Of a DNA stretch of 64,000 bases, positions 41,932-50,403 are shown in pieces. This stretch comes from Staphylococcus gallinarum (GTDB taxonomy: Bacteria; Bacillota; Bacilli; Staphylococcales; Staphylococcaceae). The notes beneath the pieces were generated by a model. It ran no database searches, had not been told where the DNA came from, and worked only from the letters and a program-made list of their open reading frames with translations. The position numbers and the translations under genes were made by a program. Position 1 is the first letter of the stretch, and every line of letters starts with the position of its first letter. Where the stretch lies: the NCBI RefSeq assembly GCF_000875895.1, contig NZ_JXCF01000007.1:558001-622000 (forward strand), in the 5' to 3' direction.

Positions 41932-42903
41932 TTAAATATTATATGATATATCGTCTCCAAAATCAACCGCTAATAAGTATTTCGCTTTTTCTTTATCTTT
42001 GTTCATCTGTTCCACAAGAGGATCGATACCATCAAATTTGATCTCAGGGCGTAAAAAATGATGCCAAAATACAGTTACTCTTTCTCCGTATATACCATCG
42101 TTGAAATCAAAGATGTTAACTTCAATAACCACTTGTGCTACAGATGGATCATGAAATGTAGGTTTAACGCCTACATTGGCTACACCACGATATACTTTAT
42201 GATCCGACCCAATTTCCATGCTTACTGCATAGACACCATTTTTAGGCAAGACGTAATCATCACTCGGTTGAACATTAGCAGTTGGGAACCCAATTGTTCT
42301 ACCACGCTTTTCACCTTGTACGACTGTCCCTTTAATTCGAAAACGATAGCCTAATTCTTCATTTGCTTTTTGTAAATCACCGGATTTTAAAGCCTTGCGA
42401 ATTGCTGTTGTGGAAATTTTCTCAGATTCAATTTCTTGTTTACTCACAGTGGTTGTATTAAATTCTGACATTTCATCTAAAATTAACATATTCCCTTTTC
42501 CAAATTTACCAAAAGTAAAATCAAATCCGGCAACAACTTCTTTAACATGATTTTTGATAATATAATCTTCTATAAAGGATTCGGCAGTAACATCTGCGAA
42601 TTTTGATGAAAAATTAATTACGATACAGTAATCAATACCAAATGTTTCAAGAATTTCAACTTTATCTTGAATTGGTGTTAAATAATCTGTACGTTTTAAC
42701 TCTGGATTAAGTACAACTGATGGATGAGGGTCAAATGTCATTACAGCCTTTTTCAAATTTTTCTCTTCAGCTATTTGTGATAATGTATCGAAGACCTTTG
42801 CATGTCCCTTATGCATGCCATCAAAAAAGCCAAAAGCCATTGCAACATCTTCTTGTATATATTGTTTTTCTTGAATTGGATGTGCTACTTCAATCACTTT
42901 CAT
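41932..42903 (-). CDS. ribF: Bifunctional riboflavin kinase / FAD synthetase
   Basis: 323-residue enzyme that makes FMN and FAD from riboflavin. The N-terminal nucleotidyltransferase domain has FGFFDGMHKGH (about residues 25-35) and ISTTAIRKAL; the C-terminal kinase domain has GRTIGFPTANV and GVYAVSM. It is 12 bp after truB and in the same unit, a classic order in Bacillota (rbfA-truB-ribF-rpsO). Confidence 0.95.
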   Translation of the reverse strand: MKVIEVAHPIQEKQYIQEDVAMAFGFFDGMHKGHAKVFDTLSQIAEEKNLKKAVMTFDPHPSVVLNPELKRTDYLTPIQDKVEILETFGIDYCIVINFSSKFADVTAESFIEDYIIKNHVKEVVAGFDFTFGKFGKGNMLILDEMSEFNTTTVSKQEIESEKISTTAIRKALKSGDLQKANEELGYRFRIKGTVVQGEKRGRTIGFPTANVQPSDDYVLPKNGVYAVSMEIGSDHKVYRGVANVGVKPTFHDPSVAQVVIEVNIFDFNDGIYGERVTVFWHHFLRPEIKFDGIDPLVEQMNKDKEKAKYLLAVDFGDDISYNI

Positions 42904-42915
42904 GTCTATTCTCCT

Positions 42916-43833
42916 TTAGTTAAAGACCTTTTTAGGTTTTATTTCATCTTGCTTTTCAGGATGTGGTTCATAAATTGCTAATACCTTTTTATCAGTCGCA
43001 TTAATCATTGCAACCTGATTCGCTATTTCTACATCAAACAGTCGCTTATTAAATTTTTGACCATTCAAAATCTTCTGTTGCATAGTAGCTTCAGTAATAA
43101 CAATTTGCTGTAAACCTTTTAACCCATATTCTATAGGAAATAATTTATCTTGTAACGTCTCTTGCTCAACTAATTGAGCAATTTCATGCAATTTATAACT
43201 ATCTTTTAATGCAAAGCCACCACTATCAACTCTAGTCAATTGAGACATATGTGCTGGTATATTGACTTCCTTTCCAATATCAGTCGCAAGCGTTCTAATA
43301 TATGTACCTTTCCCACAAGTCACAAAGATATCAAATTGACATCCACCTTGGTCAAAGGTCAAATCCGAAGTACGCTGTATATCCTTAATATTCACTGTAC
43401 GTTCTGGTCTTTCAACTTCAATATTTTTACGGGCATATTCGTATAACTTCTTACCATTAACTTTGACAGAAGAATACATAGGTGGGATTTGCTTAATTTC
43501 ACCATGAAATCGCTGTAATACGTCATCTATTATACTTGTATTAATATCAGAAGTTGTAACCTCAGCAACCGCTAATGTTTCACCTGTTTGATCTTCTGTT
43601 GTTGTACTTTTACCAAGATACACTGTTGCTTGATATGATTTTCCCATATCCATAATATAGTCACTGACCTTTGTCGCATTGCCGATACATACTGGTAATA
43701 CCCCAGCTACTTCCGGGTCTAATGTTCCAGTATGACCTACTTTTTTTGTTTTTAATATTTTCCTTAATTTAAATACGACATCGTGACTTGTTAAACCACG
43801 CTCTTTATAAACAGGTAAAATACCGTTATACAT
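42916..43833 (-). CDS. truB: tRNA pseudouridine-55 synthase TruB
   Basis: Modifies U55 in the T-loop of tRNAs. [16 protein letters not shown] contains the catalytic Asp (about residue 39). [10 protein letters not shown] at the start and [16 protein letters not shown] are also typical. 305 residues, normal length. It is upstream of ribF. A terminator-like hairpin stands between rbfA and truB. Confidence 0.96.
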   Translation of the reverse strand: MYNGILPVYKERGLTSHDVVFKLRKILKTKKVGHTGTLDPEVAGVLPVCIGNATKVSDYIMDMGKSYQATVYLGKSTTTEDQTGETLAVAEVTTSDINTSIIDDVLQRFHGEIKQIPPMYSSVKVNGKKLYEYARKNIEVERPERTVNIKDIQRTSDLTFDQGGCQFDIFVTCGKGTYIRTLATDIGKEVNIPAHMSQLTRVDSGGFALKDSYKLHEIAQLVEQETLQDKLFPIEYGLKGLQQIVITEATMQQKILNGQKFNKRLFDVEIANQVAMINATDKKVLAIYEPHPEKQDEIKPKKVFN

Positions 43834-43914
43834 TTATTTCGCCACCTTCAATATTACATAATACAATCATCATATATTCTAACATGTAACAGCTTTTTGT
43901 AGAGCATAAAAAAA

Positions 43915-43947
43915 CTGAAACAAAATTACATTTCAATTTTGCTTCAG
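43915..43947 (-). terminator. Terminator of rbfA
   Basis: Arms CTGAAaCAAAATT and AATTTTGcTTCAG pair with one mismatch around a seven-base loop. The minus-strand tail is TTTTTTTATGC. It lies nine bases past the rbfA stop codon, suggesting that truB has its own promoter or depends on read-through. Confidence 0.85.
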
Positions 43948-43956
43948 TAGTATTTA

Positions 43957-44310
43957 CTATTTATCTTTTTTATGCAAGTCTTGAATCATTCTCTCTATTT
44001 TATTACCATAATCAATCGACTCATCGTATTCAAAGTTTAACTCTGGAACAATTCGTAATCGCATTCGTGATCCTAATTCAGATTTTATAAAGCCTTTAGC
44101 TTTTTCTAGTCCTTTGAATGTATCGTCGATTTCACGTTTGCTACCAAGCACCGTAAGATATACAGTTGCAATAGATAAATCATTTGTTAATTGCACATCA
44201 GTTATAGTTAAAAACCCAATTCTTGGATCTTTGACTTTGTTGTTAGCAATATCCATTATCTCTTGTTTCATTTGCTCTCCAACACGTTCTGCTCTCATAT
44301 TCATATTCAT
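43957..44310 (-). CDS. rbfA: 30S ribosome-binding factor A
   Basis: KH-fold maturation factor of about 115-117 residues that binds the 16S rRNA 5' helix. [16 protein letters not shown] at the start, [20 protein letters not shown] and [25 protein letters not shown] are conserved. Three ATG codons near the start are possible; the site AGGTG fits the second best (about residue 3). In most Bacillota it directly follows infB; here 3.4 kb separates it from infB, so it must be transcribed from its own promoter. Confidence 0.95.
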   Translation of the reverse strand: MNMNMRAERVGEQMKQEIMDIANNKVKDPRIGFLTITDVQLTNDLSIATVYLTVLGSKREIDDTFKGLEKAKGFIKSELGSRMRLRIVPELNFEYDESIDYGNKIERMIQDLHKKDK

Positions 44311-44748
44311 TTCACCTCACAACGGTTTGTTTATTTTGTAATTGGCGTCATCCTTACTTAGCGATTATATGATAGTTTATTTCATAACGTCAAACAAATA
44401 TTATCACTTTATAAATTCAGATTGACAAATAACAGATATCAATTTAAGTTGCGCGGAATTATAAAGTGCGAAATTATTTTAACAGTTAGGCATGATTTTT
44501 ATTCCTAACTGTTAATTTTTGAAACGAATATGAAATAAAATGTTATTTGTTACATTTTATATTGCCTGAACGTTTAGTTTTTATGCCTAAGTGTTTATTT
44601 TATATCACTTTTTGTTACAGAGTAGCTTGCCTTTTACATAATAAATTTATAATAAAAAAGTGTTACGCATTATATATAACAAATGGTATAATGTAAAACT
44701 AATGAACATTTTAAATGCTTATTACAAAAATTATTAGGAGCGTGCAAT
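44311..44748. other. Intergenic region between rbfA and the WYL regulator
   Basis: A divergent promoter region. It holds a perfect 12-bp inverted repeat, TTAACAGTTAGG (44479-44490) and CCTAACTGTTAA (44504-44515), followed by TTTTTG on the plus strand; it could be a terminator or an operator. It also holds three TGTTAC copies (44548, 44613, 44661) and a TATAAT box at 44687-44692. No coding sequence is supported in it. Confidence 0.55.
44663..44692 (+). promoter_or_regulatory. Candidate promoter of the WYL regulator gene
   Basis: Perfect -10 TATAAT (44687-44692) preceded by TG. The -35 is weak (TTACGC at 44663-44668, 18-base spacer) and overlaps one of three TGTTAC repeats, fitting autorepression or activation. 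Confidence 0.5.
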
Positions 44749-45618
44749 TTGGAAAAACCTGAACGTTTATTATATATCTACACACGTTTTTTAAATGGCA
44801 AAACATTAAATAAAGAAGCGCTAGCAGAGGCATTAAATGTTAATTTACGTACCATCCAACGAGATATCAGTGATTTAAATCACTTTATATATGAAGATGC
44901 TGAATGGCAAGGTTTAGGTGGTACGATTATTTATGATAAAAACATCGAACAACACCGTTTAAAAATTGATAAATATAAATTTGAAAGTAATCGATTATTA
45001 AATCTAGTGTTTAGAATGAAAACATTGACACCTATCATTCATGAAGATACCTATAACCTAATTAGAGGATTAAATGCCAACATTAATATGGCTGAAAAAA
45101 TGCTTTCTAATAAATTATTAAATCAATTTAAACTCAACAAAGTAAAAGTTGAGTCTCAACTCATTTTCAAAATTCAAATTGCTATTGAAAACTATGAATT
45201 TATTTCTTTATCAATCAATAATCAACAGCAAATAAAGGTCATACCCATTTATACACGCTATTATGATAGACATCATTGGTTTACTTATTATTATCACGGA
45301 GAAATCACCTGTGTGAATTTAGCTAATGTTAGAGACGTTACTCCTTTAAATGATCAATTCCATTTAGATATTATTAATAAAATAGAACCTGTCAAACTGC
45401 ACTTTAGTACTTCTATTTGGAATGAGATACATAAACAATTTATAGTGGCACATACACAAAATGTTGAAAATGGCGTCATTGCTAACATTATAATTTCACA
45501 ACAAGAATGTTTACAACTTGCTTATAAATATGCCAGTGAAATAACTATTTTAAAACCTCAAATTTATGTTGATGCCTTCAAAACTAAATTAAAACAGCTA
45601 TTCAATAAATACCATTAA
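44749..45618 (+). CDS. Helix-turn-helix regulator with WYL domain (YafY/DeoR-like)
   Basis: 289-residue predicted DNA-binding protein. The N-terminal winged helix (about residues 1-60: LLYIYTRFLNGKTLNKEALAEALNVNLRTIQRDISDLN) is the form used by YafY-like regulators. The central and C-terminal part contains a WYL-type strand pattern, IPIYTRYYDRHHWFTYYYHG (about residues 165-184), with Trp177-Phe-Thr-Tyr in the WYL position. WYL regulators sense nucleic acid or nucleotide ligands and often control phage-defence genes (BrxR, CapW); that role here is inference. The start is TTG behind TTAGGAG. It is convergent with the gene at 45732-46724 and lies in the insertion between rbfA and infB. Confidence 0.8.
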   Translation: MEKPERLLYIYTRFLNGKTLNKEALAEALNVNLRTIQRDISDLNHFIYEDAEWQGLGGTIIYDKNIEQHRLKIDKYKFESNRLLNLVFRMKTLTPIIHEDTYNLIRGLNANINMAEKMLSNKLLNQFKLNKVKVESQLIFKIQIAIENYEFISLSINNQQQIKVIPIYTRYYDRHHWFTYYYHGEITCVNLANVRDVTPLNDQFHLDIINKIEPVKLHFSTSIWNEIHKQFIVAHTQNVENGVIANIIISQQECLQLAYKYASEITILKPQIYVDAFKTKLKQLFNKYH

Positions 45619-45680
45619 TTTTCAAGCAATCTGTCCTAATTAACATTCTGACCACTTTTTTATTTTTTTAACAAAAATGA

Positions 45681-45720
45681 AACCCCTAAGCGTTAGCATT
45701 TTCATCCAACATTAGGGGTA
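45681..45720 (-). terminator. Hairpin between the convergent accessory genes
   Basis: ACCCCTAA (45682-45689) pairs with TTAGGGGT (45712-45719). The minus-strand tail TTTCATTTTTGTT suits the gene at 45732-46724; the plus-strand side has no T run, so the regulator may end elsewhere. Confidence 0.75.
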
Positions 45721-45731
45721 TATACTTAAAG

Positions 45732-46724
45732 TTATTGTTGTTGTAGTGTGCGTTGTAAATTGCGAATACGTTTATTAAAATCTGACGCCCCACCTTCACG
45801 TGCTTCTTTTTGTTGTCTATTCCATCTATAGTATTCAGGCTTGGTGAGTTCTTCTTTTTTACGTAAGCGCAATTTATGCTCTTTATAGCTTAATAGATTA
45901 CCTGTCGTTATTCTTCTATTTTGTTTAGATGCCAAAACAAATAAGTTTTCCTTGATATAAGTACAAAGTTTTTCATCAGTAAAGTTTTTGAAAATAGAAA
46001 TAAATAATTCTTCTTCACTGCAAATATATATTCTCTCTTTACTATCCTCTATCATTTTCAACAGCAAATTAAAATTTTCCCTTTGAGACGGTAATATATG
46101 GTTTAATGTTAAAAAATCACGTGGTATACCTGCACTATGGCCAGCTTGATAAGGAAAGAAATTCAATACCATGACTCTGTTCGGGTCAATATTAAATTGC
46201 TTCAACATAGACGAATTACTGTATAGAAATTTTACAAACCATCTATGCTTATCAATATAAGGTAGGAATAGTTTTTCATTATTGAACGTTAACTTACCTT
46301 GGATATCTAAGACAATACGCTTTCTATATTCTATAGCCGTATCATCAGAAAGATTAGTATTATAACTATTAAAATCTTTTTCAGGATGCTTTTTTAATAT
46401 AACGATATCTGCTTTCTCAGGATTGCCGAAAAATGGTCTGGCCATCGCCGGATTAATTAAATTTTCATTCGAAATTACTTTTCTTCTATCTTTATTAATT
46501 GAAATTATACCATTTGCAAAGTCTATCATCTTTTTGAACCTTGGTATTTCAGCAAAATCTTCACCGAAATGCTGCTTTAAATATAATAAATCTTGTGGAT
46601 GTATGAAGGCTGTTCGATCATTATTTTCGATAATTTGATTTAACGTATGGTCATCATACACGGCATCATATTGTTCTAAATATTGTTGCCAAAATTCATT
46701 GATTTCATTTAAATATCTGCTCAT
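45732..46724 (-). CDS. Uncharacterised protein resembling the uracil-DNA glycosylase superfamily
   Basis: 330-residue protein I cannot assign to a named family with certainty. FFGNPEKADIVILKKHPEKDF (about residues 98-118) resembles the first motif region of UDG-like proteins, where a GNP..A.v.il strand leads to the catalytic loop. LNFFPYQAGHSAGIP (187-201), LPSQ (211-214) and IYICSEEELF (232-241) resemble later strands of UDG-fold proteins. The C-terminal 80 residues are Arg/Lys-rich (KEHKLRLRKKEELTKPEYYRWNRQQKEA) and could bind nucleic acid. No signal peptide or membrane segment is seen. It is convergent with the WYL regulator. The ATG is preceded by AGAGGAGG. Confidence 0.6.
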   Translation of the reverse strand: MSRYLNEINEFWQQYLEQYDAVYDDHTLNQIIENNDRTAFIHPQDLLYLKQHFGEDFAEIPRFKKMIDFANGIISINKDRRKVISNENLINPAMARPFFGNPEKADIVILKKHPEKDFNSYNTNLSDDTAIEYRKRIVLDIQGKLTFNNEKLFLPYIDKHRWFVKFLYSNSSMLKQFNIDPNRVMVLNFFPYQAGHSAGIPRDFLTLNHILPSQRENFNLLLKMIEDSKERIYICSEEELFISIFKNFTDEKLCTYIKENLFVLASKQNRRITTGNLLSYKEHKLRLRKKEELTKPEYYRWNRQQKEAREGGASDFNKRIRNLQRTLQQQ

Positions 46725-47530
46725 ATGGTATAACCTCCTCTTAATAGTATTATAAATAAGTAACTGGACAGTAAGTGTCCGTCTTATAAAAAAAAGTAAA
46801 TTTTCTATATATAAATTAACTAATCTTTGCCTATTAATACGAAAACGATTAATATTTTATCATATCTTTATTTTTCAATCATCTCTAACTATAATTTTCC
46901 TAATCAATATAGTTTATAAATATTCATTATATATACTTACTTTGCTATAAAAATGGTCTGGTTTATTATTAATATTATTTAGAAAACTTCATATGCATCT
47001 CCAGTAACAATGCCGAAATATGATGTGCTAAAAATAATGTGACTTGTATTTTGATTAATTAATATAGGAAGTATAAATGAGTAATATTAATAAAGTGATT
47101 CAATATTGTTAAAGATAGAAACTTTTGAAGAATAATACAGATAATAAAATAAATTTAAGAATGATTAAAGAAATTTAAAATGCAGATTCTTTGAAGGTTA
47201 ACTTATTTGAGATAGAAAAATCGTCTTCCGTAAAACTAATGATTAAATCATTTATTTTTATTCATAGTAATTTTATAAGTGTATTATACCTTTTGTGATA
47301 TCCATGAAAGGTATAGCTCATATTATTAATTAATAGTTATTACATGAATTCCGAAATAAAAACCGTTAATAAATAAATGATTTTATAATTTTTACTAAAT
47401 AAATTTTATAATAAATATAATTATATCATCTAGTTATATCTTTAGTACAGTAAAGTGAGTTTTGCAGCTAGAAAAAGATCATTTGACAATGGTAATGGTA
47501 TCGCCCTTTTATTGCTTAATTTATTGAACT
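46725..47530. other. Gene-less AT-rich region in the accessory insertion
   Basis: About 800 bases with stops in every frame and no supported gene. It begins with the likely promoter of the UDG-like gene, containing a small inverted repeat GGACA/TGTCC (46766-46780) that could be an operator. An isolated AGGAAG-ATG pair near 47068 opens only 11 codons. An inverted repeat ATACCTTT/AAAGGTAT (47286-47314) is also present. The very high A+T and lack of frames suggest decayed DNA. Confidence 0.45.
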
Positions 47531-47618
47531 CGTATTGTTGGCGAGACTCCTGAGGGAACAGGACATGCTGAAGACTACAGGCTGAAGCTGGCCCCTAGGA
47601 ACGCGAGCCAACAATACG
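47531..47618. repeat. 88-bp palindromic interspersed element of Bacilli type
   Basis: Perfect 12-bp terminal inverted repeats CGTATTGTTGGC (47531-47542) and GCCAACAATACG (47607-47618) enclose a GC-richer core with GAGACTCCTGAGGGAACAGG and CCCCTAGGAACGCGAG. The core is far richer in G+C than its surroundings and resembles the ACTCCTG(C/A)GGGA elements scattered between genes in Bacillaceae and staphylococci, as I remember them. It would fold into one long hairpin as DNA or RNA. Only one copy is in this window. Confidence 0.7.
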
Positions 47619-47633
47619 ATTATAAAACAAAAA

Positions 47634-47670
47634 AAGTAGTAATCCATTTCTCTTAAATGGATTACTACTT
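47634..47670 (-). terminator. Terminator of the rimP-nusA-infB operon
   Basis: Perfect 16-bp stem AAGTAGTAATCCATTT and AAATGGATTACTACTT with a five-base loop. The minus-strand tail is TTTTTGTTTTAT. It is 43 bp past the infB stop and shows that rbfA is not read from this operon. Confidence 0.95.
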
Positions 47671-47713
47671 ATCTATTTAATCATATATTTTTATAAATCT
47701 AAAAATCACTCAA

Positions 47714-49780
47714 TTATCTTTTAATTTCAACCATTTCAAAGGCCTCGATAATATCGCCTTCTTTAAGGTCATTATACTTTTCAATTGTAATACCACATTC
47801 GTAACCTTGTGCAACTTCTTTTGCGTCATCTTTAAAACGTTTCAATGTATCCAATTCACCTTCAAATTGTACGATACCGTCTCTAATCACGCGCACACCA
47901 GCATTACGAGTTATTTTACCATCTATAACATAACTACCTGCGATAGTACCAACTTTAGACACTTTAAATGTTTGTCTAACTTCTGCTTGTCCGATAACTT
48001 GTTCTTCGTATTCAGGATCAAGCATACCTTTCATAGCTGATTCAATTTCTTCGATAACGTTATAAATAACACGGTGTAAACGCATATCTACACCTTCAGC
48101 TTCTGCTGCACGTTTTGCACCAGTATCAGGTCTCACATTAAAACCAATGATAATACCATTTGATGCATTAGCTAATGTTACATCTGATTCATTGATTGCA
48201 CCAACTGCAGTGTGAATTATACGTACATTTACACCTTCAACATCAATCTTCATTAATGACGCTGCCAATGCTTCAACAGAACCTTGAACATCACCTTTAA
48301 TAATCACATTTAAGTCTTTCATTTCACCTTGTTTCATTTGTTCAAACAAGTTATCTAATGAAACGCTTTTACTCTCTTGACGTTGTTGTAACACATTAGA
48401 TTCGTGGCGTGCTTCGCCTATTCTACGTGCTTGTTTTTCATCTTTAAATACAACGAATCTATCCCCAGCTTGAGGAACATCGTTGATACCAGTAATTTCA
48501 ACAGGTGTAGATGGACCAGCAGTCTTAATGCGTTGACCTAAGTCATTAACCATTGCACGAATTCTACCATACGTATTACCTACAACGACTGGATCACCAA
48601 CGTTTAGTGTACCGTTTTGTACTAATAATGACGCAGCTGGACCTCTAGATTTATCTAATTCAGCTTCAATAACTGTACCCACAGCACGTTGACTAGGATT
48701 TGCTTTTAATTCTTGTACTTCAGAAGTCAAGACAATCATTTCTAATAAATCATCGATACCTTCTCCACTTAAAGCAGAAAGTGGTACAAAGATTGTATCG
48801 CCACCCCAGTCTTCTGGAATTAAACCATATTCAGTTAATTCTTGCATAACGCGGTCTGGGTTTGAAGTTGGTTTGTCAATCTTATTCACAGCTACGATTG
48901 TTGGTACATCTGCTTCTTTAGCATGATTAATGGCTTCGATTGTTTGTGGCATAACACCATCATCTGCTGCAACAACTAAGATAGTAATATCTGTAACTTG
49001 TGCTCCACGCGCACGCATAGTTGTAAATGCTGCGTGACCAGGTGTGTCTAAGAATGTAATCTTCTTACCATCATTGACGATTTGATAAGCACCGATATGT
49101 TGTGTAATTCCACCTGCTTCACCAGCAGTTACTTTTGTATTTCTTATAGAATCTAATAATGTTGTTTTACCGTGGTCTACGTGACCCATAATAGTGACAA
49201 CAGCTGGTCTTTCGACTGCTTGTTCATCTTCAGATGGATCATCGAAGTATACAGATAAATCCTCTTCATCTATCACAACTTCTTTTTCAATTTCAACGCC
49301 ATAATCATCAACGATTAATTCTAATGTTTCATCGTCTAATGATTGGTTGATATTTGCCATGATTCCCAATAAGAATAACTTTTTAATGATACCTGATGAA
49401 TCAACATTTAATTTGTCTGCTAATTCACCAACTGTAATTCCATCTTGATAAGTAATTTTTGAAGGAGTTTCTTTAGGTTCTTCTTGTTTTGGTTGTTTCT
49501 TGTTATTTTTGTTGTTACCTTTATTATTCTTGTTGTTGCCTTTATTATTTTTCTTGTTGTTATTTTTAGGTGCTGGTTTTTGATTTGATTTTGGTTGTGA
49601 TTTCTTTGAATCAGTTGATTGGCTTGCTTTGAATTTTTTATCTAATTCTTTAATTTGATCAGCTTCCAAAGCTTGCATATGATTTGAAACCTCAACGTTC
49701 ATTTTCTTTAATTCATCTATAATGTCTTTACTTTTTATATTTAACTCTTTTGCATATTCGTAAATTCTTTGTTTACTCAT
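47714..49780 (-). CDS. infB: Translation initiation factor IF-2
   Basis: GTPase that brings initiator tRNA to the 30S subunit. About 688 residues. IF2 N-terminal helical domains ([23 protein letters not shown] and [22 protein letters not shown]) flank a Lys/Asn-rich low-complexity stretch (about residues 60-105). The G domain has [23 protein letters not shown] and NKID. Domains II-IV follow with [13 protein letters not shown]. The start ATG follows AAGGAGTG; the longer frame is rejected. It begins four bases after ylxQ and ends the operon. Confidence 0.96.
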   Translation of the reverse strand: MSKQRIYEYAKELNIKSKDIIDELKKMNVEVSNHMQALEADQIKELDKKFKASQSTDSKKSQPKSNQKPAPKNNNKKNNKGNNKNNKGNNKNNKKQPKQEEPKETPSKITYQDGITVGELADKLNVDSSGIIKKLFLLGIMANINQSLDDETLELIVDDYGVEIEKEVVIDEEDLSVYFDDPSEDEQAVERPAVVTIMGHVDHGKTTLLDSIRNTKVTAGEAGGITQHIGAYQIVNDGKKITFLDTPGHAAFTTMRARGAQVTDITILVVAADDGVMPQTIEAINHAKEADVPTIVAVNKIDKPTSNPDRVMQELTEYGLIPEDWGGDTIFVPLSALSGEGIDDLLEMIVLTSEVQELKANPSQRAVGTVIEAELDKSRGPAASLLVQNGTLNVGDPVVVGNTYGRIRAMVNDLGQRIKTAGPSTPVEITGINDVPQAGDRFVVFKDEKQARRIGEARHESNVLQQRQESKSVSLDNLFEQMKQGEMKDLNVIIKGDVQGSVEALAASLMKIDVEGVNVRIIHTAVGAINESDVTLANASNGIIIGFNVRPDTGAKRAAEAEGVDMRLHRVIYNVIEEIESAMKGMLDPEYEEQVIGQAEVRQTFKVSKVGTIAGSYVIDGKITRNAGVRVIRDGIVQFEGELDTLKRFKDDAKEVAQGYECGITIEKYNDLKEGDIIEAFEMVEIKR

Positions 49781-49784
49781 ATAG

Positions 49785-50102
49785 TCACTCCTTACTATAT
49801 TCATCTATCATTGACAATAATTTCTTAGCAAAACCTTGATCGGTAATTCCTATGTTGACTCTTTCTGATTTTCCTAATGCTTGTCCTAGTTCAACTCGTG
49901 AAGCAAAAATGCGCATAGGCACACGATTGCTGTCGCATTTATTCTTAATCACCTTTGTAGTGTTTTCAGAAGCATCTGATGCGACAATCACGAATTTTAA
50001 TTTGTTCTTTTTCAAGTCATTTAAAATAACTGATTCACCTGTTTTAACTTTTCCAGCACGCATTGCTAAACCTAAAAAATTTATTATTTGGTCTTTGTTC
50101 AT
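49785..50102 (-). CDS. ylxQ: L7Ae-type ribosomal protein YlxQ
   Basis: 105-residue protein of the L7Ae/L30e/Gadd45 fold (also called rplGA), which binds kink-turn RNA. The segments [17 protein letters not shown] (about residues 8-24), [17 protein letters not shown] and [24 protein letters not shown] are typical. It overlaps ylxR by four bases (ATGA type) and precedes infB, in the conserved rimP-nusA-ylxR-ylxQ-infB order. Confidence 0.92.
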   Translation of the reverse strand: MNKDQIINFLGLAMRAGKVKTGESVILNDLKKNKLKFVIVASDASENTTKVIKNKCDSNRVPMRIFASRVELGQALGKSERVNIGITDQGFAKKLLSMIDEYSKE

Positions 50103-50383
50103 TTAGGAATCTCTTCGCGATATATAAGTCGTATAATTTCTTTATAAACTGGATCTAAAGTTTCTGCATCGGCTTTGAAATATTTTTCTAGGATACCTTT
50201 TTCTTGTGCTTGTTCAACTGATTTAACATCTTTAGATACATATGCACCGCGACCCTGTTTCTTGCCAGTTGCATCAGCAAATATTTCGCCTTCTTTGTTA
50301 ATTACTACACGAATCATGTCATTTTTAGGAAACATCTCATTCGAAAGTATACATTTACGCATTGGAATTTTTTTCTTTTTCAT
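50099..50383 (-). CDS. ylxR: YlxR family RNA-binding protein (RnpM)
   Basis: 94-residue DUF448 protein. The family motif is seen in PMRKCILSNEMFPKNDMIRVV and GRGAYVSKDVKSVEQAQEKGILEKYF. The B. subtilis homologue has been shown to bind RNase P RNA and modulate it (RnpM). The gene overlaps ylxQ and follows nusA closely, so it is co-transcribed in the nusA operon. Confidence 0.92.
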   Translation of the reverse strand: MKKKKIPMRKCILSNEMFPKNDMIRVVINKEGEIFADATGKKQGRGAYVSKDVKSVEQAQEKGILEKYFKADAETLDPVYKEIIRLIYREEIPK

Positions 50384-50403
50384 AAAGCGATCACTCCAAT
50401 TAA

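Noticed and set aside
49500..49600. Possible tandem DNA repeat or CRISPR-like array
   Set aside because: The periodicity comes from the Asn/Lys tract in the IF-2 N-terminus and lies in frame within infB; there are no spacers.
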